A DNA stretch of 64,000 nucleotides from Roseiarcus fermentans (GTDB lineage Bacteria > Pseudomonadota > Alphaproteobacteria > Rhizobiales > Beijerinckiaceae): NCBI RefSeq assembly GCF_003315135.1, contig NZ_QNRK01000024.1, forward strand, positions 42,721 to 106,720, in the 5' to 3' direction. The notes below the pieces were generated by a model. That model was not told the origin of the DNA. It was given only the letters and a program-made list of their open reading frames with translations, and ran no database searches. Position numbers and translations under genes: made by a program. Shown in pieces: positions 44,569 through 54,388 of this stretch; position 1 is the stretch's first letter, and each line of letters opens with the position of its first letter.

Positions 44569-46176
44569 ATGGCCAGCGCCGCCGAGGTCGCGCAGGGCGG
44601 GCGAGACCTGCCCGCCGCTGTCGCGCATTCCGCCGAAAAGGCGAGCCTCACGGCCTGGATCGCCGTGCTCGCCGGCATGATCGGCGCCTTCATGGCGATC
44701 CTCAACATCCAGATCACCAACGCGTCGCTCCTCGACATCGAGGGCGGGATCGGGACGGGGGTCGACAACGGGTCCTGGATCTCGACCGCCTATCTCGTCG
44801 GCGAGATCGTCGTCATCCCGCTGACCGACTACCTGAGCCGGGTGTTCTCGTTCCGGCGCTACGTGCTCGTCAACGCCGTCCTGTTTCCGGTGTTCTCGAT
44901 CGCCTGCGGCTTCACCCACGATCTCGGCTCGATGATCCTGATGCGCGGCCTGCAGGGGTTCACGGGCGGCATCCTGATCCCCGTCGCCTTCACCATGGTC
45001 CTGACCCGGCTGCCGAAGCCGCAGCAGCCGATCGGTCTGGCCCTGTTCGCGATCGCCGTGACCTTCGCGCCGGCGATCGGCCCGACCATCGGCGGCTACC
45101 TGACCGAGACCTACGGCTGGCAGACGATCTTCTCGATCAACGCCGTCCCGAGCGCGGTCATGGTCGGCGCGCTGGCGTTCACTCTCGAGCGCCAGCCGAT
45201 GCGTCTGTCGCTGCTGAAGGAGGGGGACTGGGCCGGGATCGCGACGATGGCGATCGGCCTCGCCGCCCTGCAGACGGTGCTCGAGGAGGGGAACAAGGAC
45301 GACTGGTTCTCGTCGCCCTTCATCCTCCGCCTCGCCGTCGTCGCAGCCGTCTTCCTGACCGCCTTCGTGGCGATCGAACTCACCGTCGGGAAGCCGCTCG
45401 TGCGCCTCCGGCTCCTGAAGCGCCGCAATTTCGCCGTCGGCGTGTTCGTCTTCGTCCTCGTCGGCTACGCGCTGTTCGGCACGATCTACATCCTGCCGCA
45501 ATATCTGGCGCAGGCGCAGGGCTACAACGCCGAGCAGATCGGCGCGGTGCTCGCCTGGACCGGTCTGCCGCAACTCGTCGTGATTCCGTTCGTGCCCATG
45601 CTCATGAGGCGGTTCGACGTGCGGGCGATCGCTTTCGTTGGCGTCGGCGTCTTCGCCGCGAGCTGCTTCATGAACGTCACGCTGTCGGCTGACAGCTCGG
45701 GGGATCAGTTCTTCATTCCAAACGTCGTGCGCGCGCTGGGGCAGGCGCTGGTGCTGACGCCGATCAGCGCCATCGCCACCGCCGGCATAGCTCCGAGCGA
45801 AGCCGGCGCCGCCTCGGGCCTGTCCAACATGCTGCGCAACCTCGGCGGCGCGGTCGGCACGGCGACGCTCGCGACCATCATCACCAAGCGCGAGCAGTTT
45901 CACTCGAACGTCATCGGCCAGTCGATCACCCTCGCCAGCGGGGAGACCCGCCGGCGGATCGCCGGGATGACGGCCTATTTCGAGGCGCACGGAATGGCCG
46001 ACCCGGCCGCCGCCCAGCGCGAGGCGATCGTGGCGATCGGCAGGATTGTGCATCGGCAGGCGCTGATCATGGCCTTCAGCGACGCCTTCGCCGTCGTCGG
46101 CGTCGTCCTGGTCGTCGCTGCGATCGCGCTCCTGTTCGCGCGCAAGACAACGGGCGCGGCTGCCGGCGGCCATTGA
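44569..46176 (+). CDS. emrB: DHA2 (EmrB/QacA) family MFS drug efflux transporter
   Basis: At 535 residues with about 14 predicted membrane helices this is a DHA2-type drug:proton antiporter. Motif A-like LTDYLSRVFSFRR follows helix 2, and motif C-like FAPAIGPTIGGYLTETYGWQ is in helix 5, a hallmark of exporters. A Asp/Asn pair in the first helix (AILNIQITNASL) is typical of EmrB. It pairs with the upstream EmrA-like adaptor, both probably repressed by the divergent TetR protein. Confidence 0.92.
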   Translation: MASAAEVAQGGRDLPAAVAHSAEKASLTAWIAVLAGMIGAFMAILNIQITNASLLDIEGGIGTGVDNGSWISTAYLVGEIVVIPLTDYLSRVFSFRRYVLVNAVLFPVFSIACGFTHDLGSMILMRGLQGFTGGILIPVAFTMVLTRLPKPQQPIGLALFAIAVTFAPAIGPTIGGYLTETYGWQTIFSINAVPSAVMVGALAFTLERQPMRLSLLKEGDWAGIATMAIGLAALQTVLEEGNKDDWFSSPFILRLAVVAAVFLTAFVAIELTVGKPLVRLRLLKRRNFAVGVFVFVLVGYALFGTIYILPQYLAQAQGYNAEQIGAVLAWTGLPQLVVIPFVPMLMRRFDVRAIAFVGVGVFAASCFMNVTLSADSSGDQFFIPNVVRALGQALVLTPISAIATAGIAPSEAGAASGLSNMLRNLGGAVGTATLATIITKREQFHSNVIGQSITLASGETRRRIAGMTAYFEAHGMADPAAAQREAIVAIGRIVHRQALIMAFSDAFAVVGVVLVVAAIALLFARKTTGAAAGGH

Positions 46177-46222
46177 CGAGGCAACCCGACGCGGCGCCGG
46201 ATCCATTCATCGGGAGGACCAC

Positions 46223-46711
46223 ATGACAGAACTCTACCTCGAGGATCTCGCCGTCGGACAGACGTTCGGCTCGGGCCGGGTGCGCGTGGAGGCCGCGGCG
46301 ATCAAGGCCTTCGCCGCCGAATTCGATCCCCAGCCGTTCCATCTGGACGAGGAGGCGGCCAGGAATTCGATCTTCCGCGGGCTCGCCGCCAGCGGCTGGC
46401 ACACTGCCGCCTTGACCATGCGACTCCTGGTGACCGGAGCGTTCAAGCCCGCCGGAGGCCTCGTCGGCGCCGGCAACGAGATCAGCTGGAGCCGCCCTGT
46501 GCGTCCCGGCGACGAATTGCGCGTCGAAAGCGAAGTCCTCGAGATTCGCCCGTCGAAGTCGCGTCCGCAGCAGGGACTGGTCAAGATGCGTTCGACGACC
46601 TTCAACCAGAACGACGAGCCGGTGCAGGAGCTGGTCGCCAATCTGGTCGTGCGCCGGCGCGCCGCTCCCGAGCCCAGCCGGCCTGAGCCGCCGATTGGAA
46701 GGGAGGCGTGA
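46223..46711 (+). CDS. MaoC-like (R)-specific enoyl-CoA hydratase domain protein
   Basis: The 162-residue hot-dog-fold protein carries the hydratase-2 motif FAAEFDPQPFHLDEEAA near residue 32, with the catalytic Asp and His. The short ASGWHTAALTMRL segment and SWSRPVRPGDELRVESEV are typical MaoC features. Such proteins hydrate trans-2-enoyl-CoA or act on (R)-3-hydroxyacyl-CoAs; some are mesaconyl-type dehydratases. It lies 46 bases after emrB with GGGAGG upstream, without a clear functional tie to the pump. Confidence 0.88.
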   Translation: MTELYLEDLAVGQTFGSGRVRVEAAAIKAFAAEFDPQPFHLDEEAARNSIFRGLAASGWHTAALTMRLLVTGAFKPAGGLVGAGNEISWSRPVRPGDELRVESEVLEIRPSKSRPQQGLVKMRSTTFNQNDEPVQELVANLVVRRRAAPEPSRPEPPIGREA

Positions 46712-46935
46712 GCGGCGCGGCGCGGTGACGCCGTCGATCGAGCGCGCCGGGGCCGATCGCCGAGGCCGAGCCGCTCCGAAAAAAAGTCGCCTCTCGCGGG
46801 AGGGTGAATTGCGGGCCTCTTGCGGAGTGGCCTGCCGACCGGGTTTGCGCCTATAGTGGCGGCGAAAGGCCGCCTCGCGCCGAGGACTCGCGTGACGGGT
46901 TGCGCAACGGGCATGGTTTCAGCGGGGTTGCGCGG

Positions 46936-47220
46936 TTGCCGGATTCTCTTTTTCGCGCGCCGGCATGGCTCCTCGGCCTCGTCTCCGCCCTGTGCCTGAG
47001 CGGCTGCGCGGTTCAGGGCGCTCCGTCTTTCGTGGTCGCCGGCGCATTCTTTCCCGCCTGGATGGCGTGCGCGGCGATCGGTTTCGCCGCCGCCGCCGGC
47101 GCGCGCGGGATCTTCGTCGCGACCGGGCTCGCCGGCGTCCTGCCGCTGCAGTTTTTCGTCTGCGGCGCGATCGGCGTCTTGGCCGCGCTGGGCTGTTCCC
47201 TCGTCTGGTTCGGGCGCTAG
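46936..47220 (+). CDS. ytcA: YtcA-family small lipoprotein
   Basis: The protein is about 94 residues from a TTG at 46936. It starts with a lipoprotein signal ending LCLSGC (lipobox, Cys24), then APSFVVAGAFFPAWMACAAIG and two further hydrophobic helices, a pattern I recall for E. coli YtcA. In E. coli ytcA precedes mdtNOP, exactly the order here, which supports the call. No in-frame ATG fits; the next upstream candidate is TTG 46900. It ends two bases before the mdtN-like gene. The role within the exporter is unknown. Confidence 0.75.
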   Translation: MPDSLFRAPAWLLGLVSALCLSGCAVQGAPSFVVAGAFFPAWMACAAIGFAAAAGARGIFVATGLAGVLPLQFFVCGAIGVLAALGCSLVWFGR

Positions 47221-47222
47221 CG

Positions 47223-48272
47223 ATGCGGGCGGCGGGGAAGTCCCGGAAGAGCCTGCTCGGCTGGCTGGTCTCGCTGGCGATCATCGCCGGCGCGATCGCC
47301 TTTTCCGCCTCGATGCTGCGCAGGGCCGCCGAGGCGCCCGCGACCGACGACGCGACGATCGACGCCGACGTGGTCCATATCGCCTCCGCGGTCGGGGGAC
47401 GGATCGTCGACATTGCGGTCGCCGAAAACCAGCGGGTGAACCGGGGCGACCTCTTGTTTCAGATCGATCCGACGCCGTACCGGCTCGCCGCCGACCAGGC
47501 GCGCGCCGACCTCGGCGTGGCGCGCGCGGCGCTGGCGACGCAGACGCGCGCGGTGGAGACCCAGCGCGCCGCCGCGGCGCTCGCCGCCGACCAGGTCAGG
47601 CGCGCCGAGGCCAATCTCGACCTCGCGACCCGGACCGTCGCCAGGCTCCGCCCGCTCGCGCAACAGGGCTATGCGCCCAAACAGCAGCTCGACCAGGCGG
47701 AGACGGCCGAGCGGGACGCCGCGACCTCGCTGCGCCAGGCCAGAATCCAGCAGGCCGCCGCGGTGGCGGCGATCGACAGCGTCGCCGGGGCGGAGGCCGC
47801 GGTCGCCGCCCGCACGGCCGCGCTCGCCATCGCCGAGCGCGCGCTCGACGACGCCGCGGTGCGCGCGCCGCAGTCCGGCCACGTGGTCGGACTCTCGGTC
47901 CTTTCGGGCGAGATGGTGGCGCCGTCGCAGAACCTGTTCACGCTGGTCGGCGACGAGGACTGGGCCGCGATCGCGAATTTCCGGGAAACGGAGCTCTCCG
48001 CCATCGCCGTCGGCGATTGCGCCACGGTCTATTCGATGATCGACCGCGCCCGGCCGATCCGGGGGACCGTCCAGGGCGTCGCGGCCGGCGTGCTCACGAC
48101 CGACCGCATCCCGCTGCTGCGATCCGTGCCCTATGTCGAGCGGTCGCTGAACTGGGTCAGGGTCGCGCAAAGATTCCCCGTGCGCGTGCGGCTGGACAAC
48201 CCGCCGCCCGGGCTCATGAGGCTCGGCGCCTCCGCCGTCGTCGAGGTGAAGCATGGCGCCGCCTGCCGCTGA
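47223..48272 (+). CDS. mdtN: MdtN-like HlyD-family membrane fusion protein
   Basis: The 349-residue adaptor has an N-terminal membrane helix at about 12-30, the lipoyl half TIDADVVHIASAVGGRIVDI, a coiled-coil hairpin at about 85-205, and the second lipoyl half APQSGHVVGLSVLSGEMV. ANFRETELSAI begins the beta-barrel. It should couple the FUSC-type inner-membrane protein to the outer-membrane factor encoded downstream. It overlaps mdtO by 20 bases, so the subunits are translationally coupled. Confidence 0.88.
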   Translation: MRAAGKSRKSLLGWLVSLAIIAGAIAFSASMLRRAAEAPATDDATIDADVVHIASAVGGRIVDIAVAENQRVNRGDLLFQIDPTPYRLAADQARADLGVARAALATQTRAVETQRAAAALAADQVRRAEANLDLATRTVARLRPLAQQGYAPKQQLDQAETAERDAATSLRQARIQQAAAVAAIDSVAGAEAAVAARTAALAIAERALDDAAVRAPQSGHVVGLSVLSGEMVAPSQNLFTLVGDEDWAAIANFRETELSAIAVGDCATVYSMIDRARPIRGTVQGVAAGVLTTDRIPLLRSVPYVERSLNWVRVAQRFPVRVRLDNPPPGLMRLGASAVVEVKHGAACR

Positions 48273-50241
48273 CCGCGAGCCGCCCCGGCTCGCGAGGCTC
48301 GCCGACCTCCTCGCCCCGTTCCCCGGCCGTCTCGCCTTCGCCCTGCGGCTCGCGGCGGTCAGCGCCCTGGTCGCGCTCATCACGGAAGTCTACCAGACCC
48401 CCGAGCCGTGGCTCGCGATCTACCTCGTCTTCTTCATCATGAAGCCGGACCGGACGGCGAGCGTCCTCGGCGGCGTGGTCATGACGGCGCTGGTGACGCT
48501 GCTGGTCGGCTTCCTGTTCCTGATCGCGGCCGAAGTGGTGGACGATCCGCTGCGGCGCGTCGTCGCGATTGCGGTCCTGTCGTTCGGGCTCCTGTTCCTC
48601 GGGTCGGCCTCGAAGCTCAAGCCGGTCGCGAGCACGATCGCGCTCGTCGTCGTCTATGCGCTGGACAAGCTCGGCTCCGTCCCGTCCGGCGAGATCGCGA
48701 CGCGCGCGCTCCTTTACGCCTGGCTGTTCGTCGGCATTCCCGCGGCCGTTTCAATCGTCGTCAGCGTCGCCTTCGGCCCGTCGCCGCGCCGGCTGGTCGA
48801 GCGCGCGCTGGCGCATCGGCTCAGACTTGCCGCCGCGATGCTCGGCGCCCCCGACGCGCGCGCCAGGCAGGCGTTCGAGGAAGCCCTGCGCGAGGGCCCG
48901 GGGGAAGTCCCGGCGCGGCTGCGGCTCGCCGGCGTCGAGCGCACGCCGCCCACGATCGTCGCAGCCCTCGCCGAGGCCGACCGCTCGACGGCGGTGATTC
49001 TCGAACTGATCGGCCTCGCCGACCGGGCGCCCGGAGCGGAATGGCCCGCCTCGGTGCGCGCGGACCTGTCCGCAAAGCTCGCGGACATGGCCGACATCCT
49101 CGACAGCGGCGGCTATCCGGTCGACGTGGACCCGGGCGCCGACGACCCGGCCCTGCCGCCCCTCGCGGCGCGCGCGCTGCAGCGACTGCGCGGCGCGATG
49201 GCGACGTTCGCCGAGCCGCCTCCGCCGGACGCGGCGGCCGAATCCACCAAGGAAGAACACAGCGGCTTCTTTCGCGACGACGCTTTCACCGACCCGGCTC
49301 ACGTCTATTTCGCGCTGAAAACCACGGCGGCCGCGCTTTTCTGCTACTTCGTCTATTCGGTGATCGACTGGCCGGGCATCCACACCTGCCTCATCACCTG
49401 CTACGTCGTCGCCCTCGAAACCACGGCCGAGACGATCGAGAAGATCACCCTGCGCATCGCCGGCTGCCTGATCGGCGCCGCTGTCGGCCTTGCGACCCTC
49501 GTGTTCGTGATGCCGCATCTCGAATCGATCGGCGCCCTGATGGCGATCGTGTTCGCCGGCGCCCTCGCGTCGGCCTGGATTTCCGCCGGAAGCCCGCGCA
49601 TCGGCTATGTCGGGTTCCAGCTCGCGCTCGCCTTCTACATCTGCGTCGCCCAGGGTTCCGGCCCGAGCTTCGACATGAGCGACATCCGCGACCGCATCGT
49701 CGGCATTTTGTTCGGCGAACTGGTGGTCGCGGCGATCTTCACCAGCGTCCGGCCGGTCAGCGTCGCGGCGAAGGTCGACCGGGCGATTCCCGCGCTCGCG
49801 AGGCGGCTCGCCGCCCTCGCCGCGGCTGCATCCGCCCCGGCGCGCCGCGCGCTGGTCGCGGCGGCGCAGACCGACCTCGACGCGCTCGCCCAGGACCTCG
49901 CGATCGCCCGCTATGAGCCGAAGTCGATCCTGCCCAGCCGCGCCTGGTTCGACCGGCGCCGGGAGACGGTCGCGGAGATGAGGGCGCTGCCGGCGCCGAT
50001 GCTGCTCCTTTCCGGTCCGGGCGACGCCGTTCGCTGGCGCCTCGAGCGGATCGCGGACGCGTTTTCCGGCGTCCCCGTCCCGGCGGACGCCCCGCCGCAG
50101 GGCGGGGGCGCGGCCCCTGACGACGACGCGGCCGCAGCCGTCCGGGCGCTGATCGACGGTCCGCTGACTGCGCTGGAACAGATCGCGGCGCAACAGGCCC
50201 CGGCCCCTCACGAGCAGGAATTGCGTCATGCGCCCGCCTGA
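48253..50241 (+). CDS. mdtO: MdtO-like FUSC-family inner-membrane exporter component
   Basis: The 662-residue protein has two clusters of membrane helices, at about 25-175 and 340-495, separated and followed by cytoplasmic domains, the topology of FUSC (fusaric-acid resistance, AaeB/MdtO) proteins. TCLITCYVVALETTAETIEK and LRIAGCLIGAAVGL are typical of the second repeat. In E. coli MdtNOP has been linked to resistance to puromycin, acriflavine and similar compounds. It overlaps mdtN and mdtP at its two ends. Confidence 0.9.
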   Translation: MAPPAADREPPRLARLADLLAPFPGRLAFALRLAAVSALVALITEVYQTPEPWLAIYLVFFIMKPDRTASVLGGVVMTALVTLLVGFLFLIAAEVVDDPLRRVVAIAVLSFGLLFLGSASKLKPVASTIALVVVYALDKLGSVPSGEIATRALLYAWLFVGIPAAVSIVVSVAFGPSPRRLVERALAHRLRLAAAMLGAPDARARQAFEEALREGPGEVPARLRLAGVERTPPTIVAALAEADRSTAVILELIGLADRAPGAEWPASVRADLSAKLADMADILDSGGYPVDVDPGADDPALPPLAARALQRLRGAMATFAEPPPPDAAAESTKEEHSGFFRDDAFTDPAHVYFALKTTAAALFCYFVYSVIDWPGIHTCLITCYVVALETTAETIEKITLRIAGCLIGAAVGLATLVFVMPHLESIGALMAIVFAGALASAWISAGSPRIGYVGFQLALAFYICVAQGSGPSFDMSDIRDRIVGILFGELVVAAIFTSVRPVSVAAKVDRAIPALARRLAALAAAASAPARRALVAAAQTDLDALAQDLAIARYEPKSILPSRAWFDRRRETVAEMRALPAPMLLLSGPGDAVRWRLERIADAFSGVPVPADAPPQGGGAAPDDDAAAAVRALIDGPLTALEQIAAQQAPAPHEQELRHAPA

Positions 50242-51754
50242 ACGCATGGCGGCGCTCGCCGCGGCGCTGGCGCTCGGGTCCTGCGCGACCTCCGCGCTCG
50301 ACATGGCGCCAGACCGCCCGGACAAGCCGTGGACGCCCGCGACGACCGCGGCGGGCGAACCGATCGCCGGCGCGCCCGGCGTCTCGGGCGGCGGCGCCGG
50401 CTACGTCCTGCCGCCCAATCCGGCCTTGCGCGCGCTTCCCGCTTCGCCCGAGATCGACAGCGCCAAGACCTATACGCTGCCGCAACTGATCGACCTCGCC
50501 GAATCGACCAATCCGGCCACGCGCGTCGCCTGGAACGACGCCCGGCGGTCAGCGCTGGCGGCGGGAGTCGCGGAGAGCGCCTACCTGCCGAGGGTCAGCG
50601 CCAGCGTCGTCGGCGGCTACCAGGCGACCAACGGCTCCGACTCGACCGCCGGCGTGAACCTCGCCGGCGCCGGCTCGAGCCACGGCGCGATCTCGGTCGT
50701 CTCGGTCGAATGGCTGCTGTTCGATTTCGGCGAGCGCGCGGCGGTGGTGGAGGCGGCGAAACAGGCCTCGTTCATCGCCGACGTCGCCTTCACCGCCGCC
50801 CATCAGCAGGTGATCTACGAGGTTTCGCTCGCCTATTATCGCTGCCAGGGCGCGCGGGCGCGGTTTGCGACGGCGAAGCAGTCGCTGGCGAACGCGCTCG
50901 CGGTCGAGGCGGCCGCGGAAGAGCGGTTCAGGCGCGGCGTCGGGACGGTGGTCGAGAGCGACCAGACGCGTCAGGCGACGGCGCAGGCGCGGCTGGCGCT
51001 CGTCCAGGCGGAGGGGGGCGCGCGGGACGCCTATGTCGCCGTGCTGTCGGCGGTCGGCCTCTCCCCGCTGACGACGATCCGGATCGCCGACACGGGGCGC
51101 CGGACGTTCTCGCCATCGATGCTGAAGCCGGTCGAGGGCGTGATCGCCGCGGCGATCGCGCGTCGCCCCGACATCCAGAGCGCCTATGCCGCGCAAAAGG
51201 CTGCTGTGGCGAAGGTGCGGGCGACGGAAGCCGAGTTCCTGCCGAAGGTGTTCACCAGCGCCACCGGCTCCTACAATCCCGGCAGTCTGGATGTGACCGC
51301 GCTTCCCGGGCTGGGCGCCGCGTCCTCCACCGTCAACATCAACAACAACCGCCTCGGCGCCGCGATCCTCGCCGGGGTGACCGTCCCCGTCTACGACGGC
51401 GGAACGCGCGAAGCGGCGCTGAAACAGGCCGAGGCCGACGCCGACAGCGCCGGCGCGAAATTCGACCAGATCCGCAACGACGCGGTCCGCCAGATCGTCG
51501 TCGCCGACAACGCGCTGCGCACCGGCCTCGCGGCGGTCTCGGCCGCGAGCGCGCTCGTGTCGGCGTCGCAGACCACGTTCGACGCCGCGCTCGCCGCCTA
51601 CCGCAACGGCGTCGGCTCGATCACCGACGCGACCATCGCCGAGACCCAGCTCCTGCAGGCGAAACTCGCCTATGCCGACTCCACCAACGCCGTCCTGACC
51701 GCAGCAGCGACGCTCGCGCTCGCCACGGGAGCGCTGGGCGGGGCGCCGGGATGA
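50228..51754 (+). CDS. mdtP: MdtP-like outer-membrane efflux lipoprotein
   Basis: The 508-residue TolC-fold protein has a lipobox ALGSC (Cys19) and two OEP repeats, about 80-275 and 290-500. TYTLPQLIDLAESTNPATR begins the first, and RPDIQSAYAAQKAAVAKVRA the second. It would form the trimeric outer-membrane channel of the tripartite system with the MdtN- and MdtO-like proteins. It overlaps mdtO by 14 bases and is followed by REP-like DNA and a hairpin. Confidence 0.9.
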   Translation: MRPPERMAALAAALALGSCATSALDMAPDRPDKPWTPATTAAGEPIAGAPGVSGGGAGYVLPPNPALRALPASPEIDSAKTYTLPQLIDLAESTNPATRVAWNDARRSALAAGVAESAYLPRVSASVVGGYQATNGSDSTAGVNLAGAGSSHGAISVVSVEWLLFDFGERAAVVEAAKQASFIADVAFTAAHQQVIYEVSLAYYRCQGARARFATAKQSLANALAVEAAAEERFRRGVGTVVESDQTRQATAQARLALVQAEGGARDAYVAVLSAVGLSPLTTIRIADTGRRTFSPSMLKPVEGVIAAAIARRPDIQSAYAAQKAAVAKVRATEAEFLPKVFTSATGSYNPGSLDVTALPGLGAASSTVNINNNRLGAAILAGVTVPVYDGGTREAALKQAEADADSAGAKFDQIRNDAVRQIVVADNALRTGLAAVSAASALVSASQTTFDAALAAYRNGVGSITDATIAETQLLQAKLAYADSTNAVLTAAATLALATGALGGAPG

Positions 51755-51856
51755 ACGGGAGGGCGCCCGTCTCGGACCCTCGCCCTGCCGCTTCGCGGCT
51801 GTCCCTCTCGCTGTGGGAGAGGGCGATCCTGCCCCCACGGGAGGGGGGACCGGTGG

Positions 51857-51905
51857 CCGCCATAGGCGTCCGAAAGGACGCCCGCCTCACGACCGGCTAT
51901 GGCGG
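51857..51905. terminator. Nested hairpin between convergent mdtP and acyl-CoA synthetase genes
   Basis: GGCGTCC-GAAA-GGACGCC (51865-51882) is a perfect seven-pair stem with a GNRA loop, enclosed by CCGCCATA (51857-51864) and TATGGCGG (51898-51905). No T-run follows, so it may be a bidirectional, non-canonical terminator or mRNA stabiliser. REP-like palindromes lie just left at 51770-51840. Confidence 0.5.
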
Positions 51906-51925
51906 CGGATGAGGGACTGCGACCG

Positions 51926-53620
51926 TCACGCCGTCTTCTCTTCCCTCAGCGCCAGGGCGTCCATCATCGCCTTGCGCATCAGGAACTTCTGCGCCTTGCC
52001 GGTCACCGTCATCGGAAATTCGTCGACGAAGCGGACGTAGCGCGGGACCTTGTAATGGGCGATCGAGGCCTTGCAGAAGGCGACGACCTCCTCTTCGGTC
52101 AGCGCCGCCCCGTCGCGGCGGCGGATCCAGACGCACAACTCCTCGCCGTATTTCGGATCCGGCAGGCCGAACGCCTGGACGTCGGCGATCGCCGGGTGGG
52201 TGTAGAGGAACTCCTCGATCTCGCGCGGATAGATGTTCTCGCCGCCGCGGATCACCATGTCCTTCAGCCGGCCAACGATGTTGCAATAGCCTTCCGCGTC
52301 GATCGTCGCGAGGTCGCCGGTGTGCATGAAACGGGCGGGGTCGATCGCGGCCGCGGTCCCGGCGGGATCGTCCCAATAGCCGCGCATGACGCTGTAGCCG
52401 CGGGTGAGCAGTTCGCCGGCGACGCCGGGCGGGACGATCCGCCCCTCGTGATCGACGATCTTCACTTCGAGATGCGGCTGGACGCGCCCCACCGTCGACA
52501 CCCGGCGCCCGATCGGGTCGTCGCAGGCGCTCTGGAAGCTGACCGGGCTCGTTTCCGTCATGCCATAGGCGATCGTCACCTCGCGCATGTGCATCATCTC
52601 GATCACCCGTCGCATCACTTCGACCGGGCAGGGGGAGCCGGCCATGATGCCGGTCCTGAGCGTCCTCAGGTCGAAGCGGTCGAACTCGGGGTGGTCGAGC
52701 ATGGCGATGAACATGGTCGGCACGCCGTGCAGGCCGGTGCAGCCCTCGGCCTCGACCGCCTCGAGCGTGGCCACGGGGTCGAAGCCTTCGGACGGGCTCA
52801 CCATCGTCGCGCCGTGGGTGACGCAGGCGAGGTTGCCGAGCACCATGCCGAAGCAATGGTAGTAGGGCACGGGGATGCAGAGCCTGTCGGCCGGCGTCAG
52901 CCGCATCGCCTCGCCGATGAAGAAGCCGTTGTTGAGGATGTTGTGGTGGGTGAGCGTCGCGCCCTTGGGCGCCCCCGTGGTGCCGGAGGTGAACTGGATG
53001 TTGATCGGGTCGTCGAACTGAAGCGTCGCCCCGAAGGCGGCGAGCCCCGCGCGCTCGGCCTCGTCGGCCGGCGCCGCCACGTCCTCGAAATTGAACATGC
53101 CGGCGGTCGGCTCGGTCCCGAGGCGGATGACGATTTCGAGCTTCGGCAGCTTCGCCGCCTTGAGCCGGCCGGGCGCGGCCCTGTCGATCTCGGGGGCGAC
53201 CGAGCGAAGGCAGGCGAAATAGTCGTTGCTCTTGTGGCCGGGGCTCAGGATCAGCGCGCGGCAGCCGGATTTCTTCACCGCATATTCGAACTCGTGCGCC
53301 CGGTAGGCCGGGTTGATGTTGACCAGGATCAGCCCCGCGAGCGCCGTCCCGAACTGCGCCAGCACCCACTCGCTGCAATTGGCCGCCCAGACGCCGATGC
53401 GGTCGCCGGGCTTAAGGCCGAGCCGGCGAAGGCCGACGGCGAGGTCTTCCGCGCGGCCGAGGAGATCGGCGTAGCTCCAGCGCACGGCCTGATGGCGGGT
53501 GATCTGGGCGATTCGGCCGGGTCCTTCCGCCGTCACGCGCCGCAGCATCGCCCCGATGGTCTCGCCCAGCAGCGGAGTCGCGCTCGCGCCATGGACGTAG
53601 GATTGGGTCAACAAGGCCAC
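51926..53620 (-). CDS. AMP-binding acyl-CoA synthetase
   Basis: The 564-residue adenylate-forming enzyme activates a carboxylic acid to its CoA thioester. It has the P-loop motif [18 protein letters not shown] at about 213-230, the A5 motif [12 protein letters not shown], the A8 hinge [20 protein letters not shown] and the catalytic Lys in TGKAQKF near the C-terminus. It resembles medium/long-chain fatty-acyl-CoA synthetases of the FadD13/AlkK group. Its promoter region to the right is short. It may work with the MaoC and crotonase proteins in the window, but they are not adjacent. Confidence 0.93.
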   Translation of the reverse strand: MALLTQSYVHGASATPLLGETIGAMLRRVTAEGPGRIAQITRHQAVRWSYADLLGRAEDLAVGLRRLGLKPGDRIGVWAANCSEWVLAQFGTALAGLILVNINPAYRAHEFEYAVKKSGCRALILSPGHKSNDYFACLRSVAPEIDRAAPGRLKAAKLPKLEIVIRLGTEPTAGMFNFEDVAAPADEAERAGLAAFGATLQFDDPINIQFTSGTTGAPKGATLTHHNILNNGFFIGEAMRLTPADRLCIPVPYYHCFGMVLGNLACVTHGATMVSPSEGFDPVATLEAVEAEGCTGLHGVPTMFIAMLDHPEFDRFDLRTLRTGIMAGSPCPVEVMRRVIEMMHMREVTIAYGMTETSPVSFQSACDDPIGRRVSTVGRVQPHLEVKIVDHEGRIVPPGVAGELLTRGYSVMRGYWDDPAGTAAAIDPARFMHTGDLATIDAEGYCNIVGRLKDMVIRGGENIYPREIEEFLYTHPAIADVQAFGLPDPKYGEELCVWIRRRDGAALTEEEVVAFCKASIAHYKVPRYVRFVDEFPMTVTGKAQKFLMRKAMMDALALREEKTA

Positions 53621-53783
53621 GACGTTCCCTCCCCCGCGATCGTTTTTGAAGCCGCTCTCGGCGAATCCGATCGCCGACCGACCGCGTCTCCGATCCGCTT
53701 CCGTATCACGATGCGCGCAGGGATGTCGCGGGCTTTTGCTCGTGGGACACGACCCGCGGCGCGGAACGTTTCTTCATTTGCGT

Positions 53784-54043
53784 TCAGTCAGCGCTGGTTG
53801 CTTGCTGGGCGACGACGAGGCCGGCGGGACGCGCGCGGATCCATCTGTCCACGAGCGCAATCTTCACGGCTTCATGGCGGCTCCCCTTGGGCGACATCGG
53901 AACCAACTCCCCCCGATCAGCTCGATGCGCTCGTCCTCGTCCAAAACGCCGGCCGCGACCATCGCCTCGACCTCGGCGACGGTGAAACGGCGGCGCGGCG
54001 CCCCCTCGGCGGCGGCGGTGACGCGGGCGGCGGTGAACGTCAT
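53784..54043 (-). pseudogene. Uma2-family (DUF820) endonuclease-like gene, frameshifted and truncated
   Basis: From the ATG at 54043, RRRFTVAEVEAMVAAGVLDE and DERIELIGG match the start of Uma2-type proteins. A run of six G at 53913-53918 on the minus strand shifts the frame; seven would restore ELVPMSPKGSRHEAVKIALV, which continues in the neighbouring frame to a stop at 53784. The total is about 87 codons against about 190 for the family, so the catalytic C-terminal half is also lost. Uma2 proteins have a restriction-endonuclease-like fold of unknown role and are commonly multi-copy in such genomes. Confidence 0.75.
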
Positions 54044-54201
54044 GGGCCTGATCCCTTCCGCGCAATCCGATCACGATCTCGAGGGGGCGGCGTCCCAGAT
54101 GCGGTTGGCGCCCCAAGTCCCGCAGACAGAGCCCGGCTCATGTGGGAAAATGCGCGACTTCGGGCAAATGGCCGAAGAACCAGCGCAGGATGACTCGAGG
54201 T

Positions 54202-54284
54202 CCGTCCTTGCGAGCGAAGCGAAGCAATCTACGCCAGGGACGCTGCGGCGCCTGGGTTGCTTCGCCTTCGGCTCGCAAGGACGG
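54202..54284. repeat. Dispersed palindromic element with perfect 14-bp ends
   Basis: CCGTCCTTGCGAGC (54202-54215) and GCTCGCAAGGACGG (54271-54284) are exact inverted repeats. The inner GAAGCGAAGCAATC / GGTTGCTTCGCCTTC adds further pairing. Non-coding; the same family occurs at 54389, 63884 and, disrupted, at 11191. Confidence 0.8.
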
Positions 54285-54388
54285 CGGTCTTTCCCCCTGA
54301 TTTCATCATGCTCTAGAAAGAATGACTTCAATAGCAAGTCTGAACAACAGAGTCGTTTGGTAACGCCCAAGGTGGACGCCGAAGAACG

